Notes: generated by a model from the sequence alone, not told the origin. A DNA stretch of 64,000 nucleotides from Chryseomicrobium palamuruense (GCF_042649045.1 NZ_JBHSEF010000024.1:1-64000), one strand, 5' to 3'; counted from the first letter of the stretch, positions 51,971-60,538 are shown. Numbers and translations are program-made.

Positions 51971-52795
51971 ATGCACGCTTTTTTATCTACGATAAAACTT
52001 GTTATAGGGCGATTTTTTGGTGAGAGATATTATGATCAAGCCGCACAAACTGCTTATTATTTGATGCTCTCTTTATTTCCTTTTCTGATATTTGTGTTGT
52101 CCCTTTTAAATTTTTTACCAATCAATCTAGATTCATTACTCCTCTTTATCGAACCGTATGCACCTGGAAATACGTATGCTTTTATTGAACAAAACGTCTC
52201 ACGTATTCTTCAAGGCAACCAAGGTGGGGTGTTATCTATCAGTTTACTCTCCGCATTTTGGTTAGCAAGCATGGCGGTACAGTCGCTTGCTCGCAGTTTT
52301 GCAGCCGCTTATGAGAAAAATACGGCAAGACCATTTTGGCAAACGCTTTTACATGATCTTGGAGTGACAGCCATTTTTATGATCATGATCCCTATCTCCC
52401 TTTTCGTTCCGATTATCGAGAAAGGGATTCTCTGGTTTGTTGCGCAAGCTGGGGAACTGGAAACCTGGTCCTCTTGGATTACGATATGGCCAGTACTCAA
52501 ATGGATCACTGGAAGTATATTTCTTTTCTTATTCTTTTTATTCTTTTATCAATTACTCCCTAAAAAACGTCTGTCCATTCGAACGCTAGTACCGGGGGCA
52601 CTTTTTGCTACCCTAGCTTGGCAATTCATCTCTTGGCTGTATGGCCAGATTGTCGGCTATGTAGCGTATTCTGAACTTTATGGGCAGTTAGCAGGGATCA
52701 TCATCTTGCTCATCTGGCTTTACTTATCTTCAGCTGTCCTTCTCATCGGAGGGTTAATCAATGCTGCGAGTTATCAGAGAAAAAAAGAAGGATGA
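51971..52795 (+). CDS. YihY/virulence factor BrkB family membrane protein (second copy)
   Basis: 274 aa, six membrane helices with the same family motifs as the protein at 27428: YDQAAQTAYYLMLSLFPFL, FWLASMAVQSLARSF and YGQLAGIIILLIWLYLSSAV. It lacks the long charged N-terminal tail of that paralogue. Function is unknown. I chose the ATG at 51971, five to six bases after AGGTGA; a GTG and an ATG just upstream lie inside that site. The stop overlaps a terminator shared with the convergent YbjQ gene. Confidence 0.82.
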   Translation: MHAFLSTIKLVIGRFFGERYYDQAAQTAYYLMLSLFPFLIFVLSLLNFLPINLDSLLLFIEPYAPGNTYAFIEQNVSRILQGNQGGVLSISLLSAFWLASMAVQSLARSFAAAYEKNTARPFWQTLLHDLGVTAIFMIMIPISLFVPIIEKGILWFVAQAGELETWSSWITIWPVLKWITGSIFLFLFFLFFYQLLPKKRLSIRTLVPGALFATLAWQFISWLYGQIVGYVAYSELYGQLAGIIILLIWLYLSSAVLLIGGLINAASYQRKKEG

Positions 52796-52819
52796 CGCTA
52801 CCTGCATCATCCTTCTTTC
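52781..52819. terminator. Bidirectional terminator between the YihY and YbjQ genes
   Basis: GAAGGATGA (52787-52795) pairs with TCATCCTTC (52807-52815); on the minus strand it is followed by TTTTTT. Confidence 0.8.
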
Positions 52820-52821
52820 CG

Positions 52822-53138
52822 TTACTTTTCGAATGTCACGGCCGTTCCAGTTGCAATACACATCATCATGCCTTCACGTAACGTTTCAAAATCTAAATCA
52901 ACCGCAATCACAGCGTCTGCCCCGAGCTGGTTCGCTTTTACTTTCATTTCCTCAATAGCGATCTGTCTGCCCTCAGAAAGTTTATTCTCATAAGCGGCAC
53001 TTCTGCCTCCAACAATATCTGTTACTGTCGCGTATAGATCCCGCACCACGTTCGCTCCCATAATGGCTTCGCCTGTCACTATGCCATGATAGGTGGCGAT
53101 TTTTTCCCCTCCACTGTATTCGTTGTTGTCACTAACAT
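52822..53138 (-). pseudogene. YbjQ/UPF0145 family gene with a one-base frameshift
   Basis: The intact part (52822-53079) covers the family core TGEAIMGANVVRDL, DIVGGRSAAYENKL and ADAVIAVDLDFETL. The missing N-terminus (LVTTTNTVEGK, then IATYHGIV) is present upstream but in another frame. The ATG at 53138 has GGGAGG before it, and the frames break at a run of six A on the minus strand (53100-53105), where seven would restore a protein of about 105 aa. It may be a sequencing error, slippage or a real mutation. A GTG at 53079 could start the short form, but no ribosome site is seen. Confidence 0.8.
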
Positions 53139-53192
53139 CTTCATTCCTCCCATCTTTTCTAGTTTTACGGGAGACCCTTTGAAAGGTTTCAA

Positions 53193-53474
53193 TTAGCAGC
53201 GAATTCTTTCTTCCGCAAAGCGAAGAAAAGGTGTCGGGTTTTCCTTTACCCGATAACTGAACATCCCTTGGTATGTATGAAGATATAGTAGTCCTTCCCC
53301 ACTTGAAAAAGGCTTATAGGAAATATCATGCAGTTGCTTCCATGTGAATGTACGAGTTGCACAGCGGACGCCTTCCGAAGTACCATAAAGAAATTGCTCT
53401 CTTTCTACATGTTGCTGTACAAGGTAAAAATCGATGTGTCGACGAACTTCATAATACGCTATTTTGATAGTCAT
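53193..53474 (-). CDS. Hypothetical protein, 93 aa
   Basis: I do not recognise this protein. It is a small, probably soluble beta-rich domain with no signal peptide or membrane segment; aromatic residues are frequent (YYEVRRHIDFYLVQQHVERE at the start, FLRFAEERI at the end), reminiscent of small PH-like domains but without a firm match. GGAGAG precedes the ATG. It starts three bases after the stop of the FAD oxidoreductase gene, so the two are cotranscribed. Confidence 0.7.
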   Translation of the reverse strand: MTIKIAYYEVRRHIDFYLVQQHVEREQFLYGTSEGVRCATRTFTWKQLHDISYKPFSSGEGLLYLHTYQGMFSYRVKENPTPFLRFAEERIRC

Positions 53475-53477
53475 CCT

Positions 53478-54512
53478 TCACTCTCCTCCTACTTGGTAAT
53501 ACGTTAGATCAATTTCTGTAGGTTGCTTCATAAGATAGGCCGCTAATTCTCTCCCGATAATGGGAGCAGAAGTCAGTCCAGATGAACCAAGACCATTGAT
53601 TACCCATGTCTTCTCCTCTATTTGTTGAACAACAGGTAAATGATTAGGCGTATAAGGTCTTAAGCCGATAGCCGTGCGAAATCCTCTGAGCTGTTGATTG
53701 GGAAAATAGGATTTCGCCAGTTCCTTCAATTCCCTTATTGCTTCTTCCGAAGGTGTAACATCAAACGAATCTGTATCCTCATGAGTCGTTCCGATAGCAA
53801 ATTGACCGCCTCCAAACGAGATGATATAGTGCGTTTTCAATCCCATGATAACCGGCAACTGTTGATTCATATCCATAGTAAAATGTAGCAATTGTGCCTT
53901 CTGATGGGAAACAGGAACGGTCCTTTGCAGTTCATTTCCCCATGCCCCACCTGTATAAATCCGAACATCATAATCTTTGGAGAATTGCGTACCGGATTTT
54001 ATCCACTTACTACCGAGTTTCTCTAGCCCTTCTTTTAATGCATCCCTTAATGTGGCTCCATTGACGAGTGCCCCACCACTCAGGTGATGCCCAAAATATT
54101 CGGTAGTTAGGGATGGCCATATTTGTTGAAGTTGTTCTTTAGTTAACAGTGTGAGCTCTCCCATCTCCGGTGCATCTTCATGCTTCATTTTGATTCGTTC
54201 ATATGCTAATTGTTGCGTCTTTTCATCCTTAAATAACAGCACGGCTCCTGTTTGCTGATAGCCGGTTGATTTATTGGTCAGTACTTCGAGTTCATTTATA
54301 AAAGCCGGGTAGTACTTCGCACCTTCACGAACTAGTTGGTACCAAGCTTTGTTTCGTCTTTGAGAGACCCATGGACAAATGATTCCTGCAGAAACGTCAG
54401 TCGCCTGTCCTGCGTCCGCTCTATCATAAACTGTTACAGTGGCTCCTGCTTTTGCTAAGTGATATCCAATCGAGGCGCCTGCGATGCCGCCGCCAATGAC
54501 TTGTATGTTCAT
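53478..54512 (-). CDS. FAD-dependent amino acid oxidoreductase (DAO family)
   Basis: 344 aa. The N-terminal FAD motif VIGGGIAGASIGYHLAK is followed by the DAO fold, with the C-terminal INGLGSSGLTSAPIIGR FAD contact. It is similar in type to glycine oxidase and Bacillus YurR-like oxidoreductases; the substrate is unknown, and no thiamine genes lie beside it. I chose the ATG at 54512, which follows GGAGGAGG; a long upstream extension without a site was rejected. It heads a two-gene unit with the 93-aa protein. Confidence 0.84.
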   Translation of the reverse strand: MNIQVIGGGIAGASIGYHLAKAGATVTVYDRADAGQATDVSAGIICPWVSQRRNKAWYQLVREGAKYYPAFINELEVLTNKSTGYQQTGAVLLFKDEKTQQLAYERIKMKHEDAPEMGELTLLTKEQLQQIWPSLTTEYFGHHLSGGALVNGATLRDALKEGLEKLGSKWIKSGTQFSKDYDVRIYTGGAWGNELQRTVPVSHQKAQLLHFTMDMNQQLPVIMGLKTHYIISFGGGQFAIGTTHEDTDSFDVTPSEEAIRELKELAKSYFPNQQLRGFRTAIGLRPYTPNHLPVVQQIEEKTWVINGLGSSGLTSAPIIGRELAAYLMKQPTEIDLTYYQVGGE

Positions 54513-54626
54513 AAAAACGCCTCCTCCCTTCAGTATAAAGGACAAAAAAGTTTTTGGCTCCTGTCTAAACTTCATGTCAAGTGGGAATAGAGAAATAAAA
54601 TGTATCAATAGAAATGAGGGAATGCC

Positions 54627-55466
54627 ATGAAGTGGCAAGGCCGTACACGTAGTAGCAACGTGGAAGACCGCCGTGGAATGGGCGGTAAAGGAATTGCAGG
54701 AATCGGTGGTGGACTTGGACTCATTATCGCTCTTATATTTGCATTTATTAGTGGAGACCCTGGTGTCGTACTCGATCAAGTCACAGGTGGCAGTCAAGCA
54801 ACGGCTCCCGCACAGAACACCGCTCAGGATGATGAAGCAGCAGAATTCGTTTCTGTCGTTCTAGCAGATACTGAAAAAATTTGGAGTCAAATTTTCGAAG
54901 AAAATGGTATGGAATATACGGAACCGACACTTGTTCTTTATACAGGTAGTGTGGATTCTGCTTGCGGAGCAGCAGGTGCATCTGTTGGCCCGTTTTATTG
55001 TCCGGCAGATTACAAGCTCTATATAGATTTGAGCTTTTACCATGACCTTTCAACGAAGTATAATGCACCTGGTGACTTTGCTATGGCATATGTAGTAGCA
55101 CATGAAGTAGGTCACCATGTCCAGACTTTACTTGGAACAACAGAAAAAGTGATGCCACTCAGACAGCGTTTATCTGAAGAAGAATTCAACAAATATCTCG
55201 TTCGATTTGAGTTGCAAGCTGATTATTTCTCTGGTGTTTGGGCTCATCATGCGGAAGGTCTTGGGTATCTAGAAGAGGGTGATATCGAAGAAGCACTCGC
55301 TGCAGCAAGTGCTGTTGGTGACGATACACTCCAAAAACGCGCACAAGGATATGTGGTAGAAGAAAGCTTTACACACGGAACATCTGAACAACGTAAGGCT
55401 TGGTTCTATAAAGGATATGAAAATGGAACGATTCAAGGTGGAGACACCTTCAATAGTGGACCGTAA
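54627..55466 (+). CDS. Membrane-anchored zinc metallopeptidase (YpfJ/PF04228 type)
   Basis: 279 aa. A cytoplasmic arginine-rich start (KWQGRTRSSNVEDRRG) is followed by one membrane helix (about 22-43) and an extracellular domain with the zinc motif AHEVGHHVQ near residue 160. The glutamate third-ligand region is ELQADYFSGVW. The family is called neutral zinc metallopeptidase; its substrates are unknown. GAGGGAATG precedes the ATG. It is divergent from the FAD oxidoreductase gene. Confidence 0.88.
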   Translation: MKWQGRTRSSNVEDRRGMGGKGIAGIGGGLGLIIALIFAFISGDPGVVLDQVTGGSQATAPAQNTAQDDEAAEFVSVVLADTEKIWSQIFEENGMEYTEPTLVLYTGSVDSACGAAGASVGPFYCPADYKLYIDLSFYHDLSTKYNAPGDFAMAYVVAHEVGHHVQTLLGTTEKVMPLRQRLSEEEFNKYLVRFELQADYFSGVWAHHAEGLGYLEEGDIEEALAAASAVGDDTLQKRAQGYVVEESFTHGTSEQRKAWFYKGYENGTIQGGDTFNSGP

Positions 55467-55493
55467 CTGCTTCCTCTGGAGGCAGTTTTTTTA
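55465..55493 (+). terminator. Terminator after the metallopeptidase gene
   Basis: AACTGC(T)TCC pairs with GGAGGCAGTT with a short loop, then seven T. Confidence 0.75.
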
Positions 55494-55555
55494 TTCCCTG
55501 ACTGACAGAGATGGTCTACAATAGACAGTACACCTACTTCAAAGGAGCGACCCTC

Positions 55556-56407
55556 ATGGAACTGACATTCACAAAAATGCAAGGCGCAGGAAATGATTAC
55601 GTATATATTAATGGATTTGACTATACGATTACGCCATCTCAGGCTGAAAAGCTCGCTGTAAAACTAGCGGATCGTCACTTTGGAATTGGTGGTGACGGAC
55701 TTGTCATCATTGACCCGAGCGATATAGCAGATGCCAAAATGCGAATGTATAATGCAGATGGTAGCGAAGGGAATATGTGCGGAAATGCAATACGTTGCGT
55801 AGCAAAATATGTATACGATTATGCCATCGCCAAAAAAGAACAACTCATGATTGAGTCCAAGTCTGGAGTCAAACCTATTACTGTCTCTACTGAAAACAAT
55901 CAAGTTCATCTTGCCACTGTCGAAATGGGAGCTGCGAATTTTAACACGCCTGCGATCCCTGTTTTGACGGAAGAAACTCAGTGGATCGATTATTCTTTTG
56001 AAACTGCTCATGGAGTGTACCAAGTAACCGCTTTAAGTATGGGCAACCCTCATCTTGTAACGTTTATGAAAGATATTCATACATTACGACTCTCAGAAAT
56101 AGGCCCTCTATTTGAACATCACTCCGCCTTTCCGGAGCGTATCAATACGGAATTTGTAGAAGTGCATTCAAATCAAGAAATTTCTATGCGCGTATGGGAG
56201 CGAGGTTCAGGAGAAACTCTTGCATGCGGAACTGGGGCATGTGCCGCTGTCGCAGCAGCTGTCGTAAATGGATATTGTCTATCCGACTCATGGGTTACCG
56301 TCCATTTACTTGGAGGGGATTTGGAAATTTACTATTCAAAAGAACAGATTTACATGAAAGGACCAGCGGTAGAAGTATTTACTGGTCAACTTAACATAAG
56401 TCTTTAG
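55556..56407 (+). CDS. dapF: Diaminopimelate epimerase
   Basis: 283 aa. It converts LL- to meso-diaminopimelate for lysine and peptidoglycan synthesis. The two catalytic cysteines are Cys75 in EGNMCGNAIR and about Cys224 in LACGTGACAA, one in each half of the symmetrical fold. I chose the ATG at 55556, which follows AAAGGAGCG; the open frame extends upstream without a site. It is a single gene, not in a dap operon. Confidence 0.95.
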   Translation: MELTFTKMQGAGNDYVYINGFDYTITPSQAEKLAVKLADRHFGIGGDGLVIIDPSDIADAKMRMYNADGSEGNMCGNAIRCVAKYVYDYAIAKKEQLMIESKSGVKPITVSTENNQVHLATVEMGAANFNTPAIPVLTEETQWIDYSFETAHGVYQVTALSMGNPHLVTFMKDIHTLRLSEIGPLFEHHSAFPERINTEFVEVHSNQEISMRVWERGSGETLACGTGACAAVAAAVVNGYCLSDSWVTVHLLGGDLEIYYSKEQIYMKGPAVEVFTGQLNISL

Positions 56408-56459
56408 AACTATAAATGTCACAATAGAGAGAGAAACTGTAAACATATTCGGTGTAAAT

Positions 56460-56476
56460 TGTAACGCATCTGTAAC
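56460..56476 (+). promoter_or_regulatory. WalR box upstream of the yocH-like gene
   Basis: TGTAAC-GCATC-TGTAAC is an exact fit to the WalR consensus TGTWAH-N5-TGTWAH. It lies 49 bases before the TTG start of a predicted wall hydrolase, the usual target type. A related TGTAAA also occurs upstream (about 56438). Confidence 0.85.
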
Positions 56477-56524
56477 ATTCAATTGCTAAGATATCCTTAT
56501 CTAAAATAGACAGGGGTAGAGAAC

Positions 56525-57067
56525 TTGAGAAAGATTCTTGGTACGGTTATTTTAGCAATGGCTTTACTTTTTACATCAACAACAGCGGATGCAGCATCTA
56601 CAACCTATACAGTAAAAAAAGGTGATACTCTATACCGCATCGCTACAACTTATAAAGTTTCAGTCGCTAACTTAAAATCATGGAACAACTTGAAAACCAA
56701 TACAATTAAAATCAATCAAAAATTAAAAATCGTTAAACCAGCAAAATCAGTTTCACGATCAAATTCTTCAACAGTAGTAAACGAGTTATATGTAAATTCT
56801 ACAGCCTATACAGCTTACTGTGCAGGATGTTCAGGGATAACAAAGACAGGTATCAACCTACGCAAAAACCCTCATTTGAAAGTCATTGCTGTTGATCCAA
56901 GCGTCATTCCACTAGGAACGAAAGTATATGTGGAAGGCTATGGTTATGCTATCGCCGGTGATATTGGAAGTGCGATCAAAGGAAATAAAATCGATGTCTT
57001 CTTCCCAACCAAATCACAAGCATACAACTGGGGACGAAAAAAAGTGAAAATTAAAATCCTCGACTAA
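56525..57067 (+). CDS. yocH: LysM and 3D-domain cell wall hydrolase (YocH-like)
   Basis: 180 aa, secreted. Signal peptide (about 1-23, cut after ADA), one LysM domain (TYTVKKGDTLYRIATTYKVS, about 27-70), a serine-rich linker, and a C-terminal 3D domain with the three aspartates in IAVDPSVIPLG, AGDIGSAIKG and IDVFF. It likely cleaves peptidoglycan. The TTG start follows GGGGTAGAG. An exact WalR box upstream supports control by the WalRK wall-homeostasis system, as for B. subtilis yocH. Confidence 0.9.
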   Translation: MRKILGTVILAMALLFTSTTADAASTTYTVKKGDTLYRIATTYKVSVANLKSWNNLKTNTIKINQKLKIVKPAKSVSRSNSSTVVNELYVNSTAYTAYCAGCSGITKTGINLRKNPHLKVIAVDPSVIPLGTKVYVEGYGYAIAGDIGSAIKGNKIDVFFPTKSQAYNWGRKKVKIKILD

Positions 57068-57068
57068 T

Positions 57069-57101
57069 AAAAGCAATGGCCAGCTGGCCATTGCTTATTT
57101 T
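57069..57101. terminator. Bidirectional terminator after the yocH-like gene
   Basis: AAGCAATGGCCAG pairs perfectly with CTGGCCATTGCTT, flanked by A and T tracts; it serves both converging genes. Confidence 0.85.
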
Positions 57102-58081
57102 TGTGCTTCCATTAGGAGTTCCATCGACTTTAAACGTTTCTCTATATCATAGATCGGCATGCTGATCATGACTTCTTTCACTTGGGTATCTTGTACAAAT
57201 TGGTCTAGTTGTTTTTTCACCGTTTCCTGGGATCCGACAATACGCGCACGCACTGATCGTTCTACCATCATTTGTTCTGACAGAGTCCAGTCTAGTTCTT
57301 CTAAAGACACTGGTGGACGCATCTTATGTTTATGTCCACGAACAATACTAAGAAACTGTTGAATTAATGTCGTACTTAACTGTTGTGCTTCTTCGTCGGT
57401 TTCAGCTGCAATAACGTTCACACCAGCCATTGCATAAGGTTCTTTTAAATAACTAGATGGTGTAAAATTACGATGATACAGTTCCAGTGCTTGCATCAAT
57501 TGGTCCGGCGCAAAATGGCTCGCAAAGGCAAATGGGAGACCCAGCTGTGCAGCGAGTCGCGCACTATACGTACTAGAACCTAGCAACCAAACAGGCACGT
57601 CAGCACCGGCACCAGGAACAGCCATTACAGCAGGTAGCCGATCTTCTTTGACAGGCCCCAAATAATGAAGTAACTCCCCAACAAGTTGTGGAAAATCATC
57701 CGCTCCTTGATGGTCTCTTCGAAGTGCCCGTGCTGTCATCATATCCGTTCCAGGTGCTCGGCCAAGACCTAGATCGATTCGGCCCGGATACATGGCATCG
57801 AGTGTTCCAAATTGCTCAGCAATGATATATGGTGCATGGTTCGGGAGCATGATTCCACCTGCCCCAACACGAATGGAGTTGGAGTGGCCTGCTAGATAGC
57901 CGATCAGTACAGAGGTTGCCGAACTCGCTACACCTTGCATATTATGGTGTTCCGCTACCCAATACCTGTGAAATCCTAAACGTTCAGCGGTTTGAATCAT
58001 TTTTTTACTGTGGATAAAACTATCACTCGGCTGTTCACCTTGGCGAACAGATGCGAGATCTAATAAGGAGTATTTTGTCAT
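57095..58081 (-). CDS. LLM-class flavin-dependent oxidoreductase
   Basis: 328 aa, luciferase-like monooxygenase TIM barrel of the MsnO8 subgroup. Typical motifs are YWVAEHHN, VGAGGIMLPNHAPY, ERFG-like EQFGTLDAMYPGRIDLGLGRAPG, and VWLLGSSTYSARLAAQLGLPFAFASHF. The flavin is probably free FMN; the substrate is unknown. AAAGGTCGTG precedes the ATG. A distant second member lies at 61864-62880. Confidence 0.87.
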   Translation of the reverse strand: MTKYSLLDLASVRQGEQPSDSFIHSKKMIQTAERLGFHRYWVAEHHNMQGVASSATSVLIGYLAGHSNSIRVGAGGIMLPNHAPYIIAEQFGTLDAMYPGRIDLGLGRAPGTDMMTARALRRDHQGADDFPQLVGELLHYLGPVKEDRLPAVMAVPGAGADVPVWLLGSSTYSARLAAQLGLPFAFASHFAPDQLMQALELYHRNFTPSSYLKEPYAMAGVNVIAAETDEEAQQLSTTLIQQFLSIVRGHKHKMRPPVSLEELDWTLSEQMMVERSVRARIVGSQETVKKQLDQFVQDTQVKEVMISMPIYDIEKRLKSMELLMEAQK

Positions 58082-58146
58082 CTTTTCACGACCTTTCCTT
58101 ACTTAGTCTAGTCCTCTTTCTGGGAATCACAAAATAAATTGCTCAT

Positions 58147-58176
58147 AAAAAAAACCGTGCATGACGCACAGTTTTC
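58147..58176 (-). terminator. Terminator of the Cst-type operon
   Basis: Minus strand AAACTGTGC pairs with GCACGGTTT around GTCAT, followed by a run of T. It ends the rhodanese gene. Confidence 0.8.
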
Positions 58177-58180
58177 TCCC

Positions 58181-58534
58181 TTATCCATTCCACTGACTCA
58201 TGCCACCACGGACATTCGTCACATTCGTGAACCCATTTTGTTTTAAGATCTGGCATGCCTTCGAGCTTCGCATTCCGCTCTGGCAAATCACTACCGTTTC
58301 TTTTGACTTGTCCAGTTTCCCCAATTGATTTGATAATGTGTTTAGTGGCATATTTTTAAACTGAGTGATGTGCCGACCTTTGTATTCGCCAGGCGTCCGG
58401 ACATCAATAAACTGTTTCGATGAATCAGTTAAAATTCCTTTTAAATCTGTCGTACTGATGGAATTCCCGCCTCTAGCACCCATCATACGCCACGCAACAA
58501 AACCAATTACGACTGCAATTACCAACCATTCCAT
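58181..58534 (-). CDS. Membrane-anchored rhodanese
   Basis: 117 aa. One N-terminal membrane helix (about 1-20), then a single rhodanese domain with the active-site Cys in VVICQSGMRSSKAC near residue 83. It should carry a persulfide and transfer sulfane sulfur at the membrane. AGGGG precedes the ATG. It is the last gene of the operon behind the CstR-type operator, which supports a role in sulfide and persulfide handling. Confidence 0.88.
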   Translation of the reverse strand: MEWLVIAVVIGFVAWRMMGARGGNSISTTDLKGILTDSSKQFIDVRTPGEYKGRHITQFKNMPLNTLSNQLGKLDKSKETVVICQSGMRSSKACQILKQNGFTNVTNVRGGMSQWNG

Positions 58535-58546
58535 GAATGTAATCCC

Positions 58547-58810
58547 CTATCTACTTTTAATCAATAAATTCTCTGCATCTTGCACTGATTTTCCCGCATC
58601 GTTCGTGCCATTTTGAACACTCGTTCGTACACAAACCTCCAAATTGGCACTGACAACCAATCTTATCGTCTTATCAAGCGCAGACCTTACCGCACTCAGC
58701 TGTGCCACGATGTCACTGCATTCCCTTTCTTCGTCCATCATCCGAAGAATGCCAACTACCTGTCCTTCTGCACGTATTATACGATTATTAATTTCATTTG
58801 GATATTCCAT
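58547..58810 (-). CDS. cstR: CstR-type persulfide-sensing repressor (CsoR family)
   Basis: 87-aa all-helical tetrameric repressor. The two conserved cysteines are Cys31 and Cys60, at the same numbers as in Staphylococcus aureus CstR. The His used by copper-sensing CsoR proteins is Asn56 here, which argues against copper. The protein should react with persulfides to form sulfur bridges and leave DNA. It is third in the operon after the persulfide dioxygenase and glutaredoxin-like genes. A matching operator sits in the operon promoter (60513-60528). Confidence 0.88.
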   Translation of the reverse strand: MEYPNEINNRIIRAEGQVVGILRMMDEERECSDIVAQLSAVRSALDKTIRLVVSANLEVCVRTSVQNGTNDAGKSVQDAENLLIKSR

Positions 58811-58822
58811 AAAGTCGCCTTC

Positions 58823-59056
58823 TTACTTTACTAGTTCCATGACTCGGTTTGGGTCAAATCCAAGAACCCACTCACCGTTTACATTGGTTTGAGGAACACC
58901 CATCTGCCCTGTTGTTTGAACTAATTTATTTGCAGCGATTGGATCTTTTTGAACGTCCACATTTGTGTACGAAATATTTTGCTCATCTAAGAAGTTTTTC
59001 ATCATATCGCAATATGGGCATGTTGTTGTTGAATAAACAGTTACTGTATTTGTCAT
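58823..59056 (-). CDS. Glutaredoxin-like protein
   Basis: 77 aa. Thioredoxin fold with the active site CPYC (residues 13-16) and the cis-Pro in GVPQTNV. It is close in size to NrdH and YruB-like glutaredoxins. Placed between the persulfide dioxygenase and CstR-type repressor genes, it probably reduces protein or low-molecular-weight persulfides; this is inferred from context. AAAGGATGG precedes the ATG. Confidence 0.88.
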   Translation of the reverse strand: MTNTVTVYSTTTCPYCDMMKNFLDEQNISYTNVDVQKDPIAANKLVQTTGQMGVPQTNVNGEWVLGFDPNRVMELVK

Positions 59057-59071
59057 CTAAACCATCCTTTT

Positions 59072-60466
59072 TTAGTTTTTCATTTCACGTTTATAGGCAC
59101 CGTATCCACCGGCCATATGTTTCACATCTTCATAACCAAGTGACTTTAAGACACTTGAGGCGATAGCAGAACGTGCTCCACCTTGGCAATAAACAAGTAG
59201 TGTTTGATCTTTAGGGACATCTATTTGTCGTAATTCCCCTAAGAAATGATGATTCGCTTCATCTAAATGGCCCTCGCCCCATTCAACATCATTACGAACA
59301 TCTAGTACATACGTAGAATCTTTTTTCGCTTCTTCTACAAATTCTTTTACTGATAAGGTTTCGTACGCATCATGTGTTTCCCACTCCGCTACTGCTTCTG
59401 TTTGCGCAAAACCAATGATACGGTCAAAGTGAATGGAGTGAAGCGATTGAATGATGTCTTCTTTATCATACAGCTCCCCGATGATCACTAAATCTTCATC
59501 GTAGTTTGCTAACCATCCTGTCCAGTTTGTAAAAGACTTATTGTAAGGGATATTGATAGAACCAGGAATCAATGTTTTTTCAGCAATCGTCGCAGGGCGT
59601 GTATCTATCACTAGCGTTTTATCGTTTTCCATCGCTCGCTTAACATCTTCTGCTGTAAAGTCAGGTACTCGTGTATCCTCTTTCAACACAGTCGGTCCTA
59701 CTTTGTTAACTTTTTTCATTTCAGCAAAATAGACAGGTGCTTCCGGTTGATCTTTTAGTAATTCATCGACGAAAGCTTGTTCATCTTCAATCTTCATAGC
59801 CCAGTTGAATTGTTTTTCGTACCCAACTGTTGAAGATGGAACAGCACCTAGAGATTTTCCACATGCTGAACCTGCGCCATGAGCTGGCCAAACCATGAGG
59901 TAATCCGGAAGCTCCTTAAAACGTTGCACCGATTTAAACATATCTCGCGCCCCACTATCTGCCGTACCTTCTGCTCCAGCAGCTTTCTCAAGCAAGTCCG
60001 GACGCCCCACGTCCCCGACAAATACGAAGTCTCCCGTAAAGATTCCCATCGGGTTCGATGCGCCACCCCCACGGTCCGTTAAGAGGAATGAAATACTTTC
60101 TGGGGTATGCCCAGGTGTATGCATTACTTCAAAATCGACATACCCAATAGAGAATATATTGCCATCTTCCACAAACTCGACATCTAAACCTTCTGTATAT
60201 TGATACTTCCAGTTGTCATCGCCTTCGTCAGAGAGATAAAGTTTCACACCGTACTGCTCGGCTAGTTGACGAGAGCCAGATACGAAGTCTGCGTGAATGT
60301 GAGTCTCCGTTGCAGCTGAAATAGTTAAGCCTTCTTTTTTTGCTGCTTTGACCACATCATCTATATTCCGAGCTGGGTCGATCACAATCGCCTCTCCTGT
60401 TCGTTGACAACCAACTAAATACGTATACTGAGCTAATTTATCATCAAAAAACGATCGAAATAACAT
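59072..60466 (-). CDS. cstB: Persulfide dioxygenase-sulfurtransferase fusion (CstB-like)
   Basis: 464 aa. The N-terminal metallo-beta-lactamase domain has ETHIHADFVSGSR and HTPGHTPES metal motifs, and two rhodanese domains follow (about 265-360 and 370-464). The first rhodanese lacks a catalytic Cys (VIIGELYDKE); the last has it in VYCQGGARS. This MBL-pseudorhodanese-rhodanese plan is that of S. aureus CstB, which oxidises persulfides and makes thiosulfate. The ATG at 60466 follows GGAGGGGG. It is first in the operon. Confidence 0.92.
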   Translation of the reverse strand: MLFRSFFDDKLAQYTYLVGCQRTGEAIVIDPARNIDDVVKAAKKEGLTISAATETHIHADFVSGSRQLAEQYGVKLYLSDEGDDNWKYQYTEGLDVEFVEDGNIFSIGYVDFEVMHTPGHTPESISFLLTDRGGGASNPMGIFTGDFVFVGDVGRPDLLEKAAGAEGTADSGARDMFKSVQRFKELPDYLMVWPAHGAGSACGKSLGAVPSSTVGYEKQFNWAMKIEDEQAFVDELLKDQPEAPVYFAEMKKVNKVGPTVLKEDTRVPDFTAEDVKRAMENDKTLVIDTRPATIAEKTLIPGSINIPYNKSFTNWTGWLANYDEDLVIIGELYDKEDIIQSLHSIHFDRIIGFAQTEAVAEWETHDAYETLSVKEFVEEAKKDSTYVLDVRNDVEWGEGHLDEANHHFLGELRQIDVPKDQTLLVYCQGGARSAIASSVLKSLGYEDVKHMAGGYGAYKREMKN

Positions 60467-60509
60467 GAGTACCCCCTCCAATTCGTTAAATTAAATAGTT
60501 CGTTATGAA

Positions 60510-60538
60510 AATATACCATTAGGGGTATAATTCTACAA
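60510..60538 (-). promoter_or_regulatory. Promoter with CstR-type operator
   Basis: Minus strand promoter TTGTAG (60533-60538), a 17-base spacer and TATATT (60510-60515). The spacer and -10 contain the perfect inverted repeat ATACC-CCTAAT-GGTAT (60513-60528), the GC-in-AT pattern bound by CsoR/CstR proteins. Binding would block RNA polymerase. Confidence 0.82.

Noticed and set aside
58547..58810. Copper-sensing CsoR
   Set aside because: The copper-ligand His is Asn56 and no copper ATPase or chaperone is adjacent; persulfide genes are.
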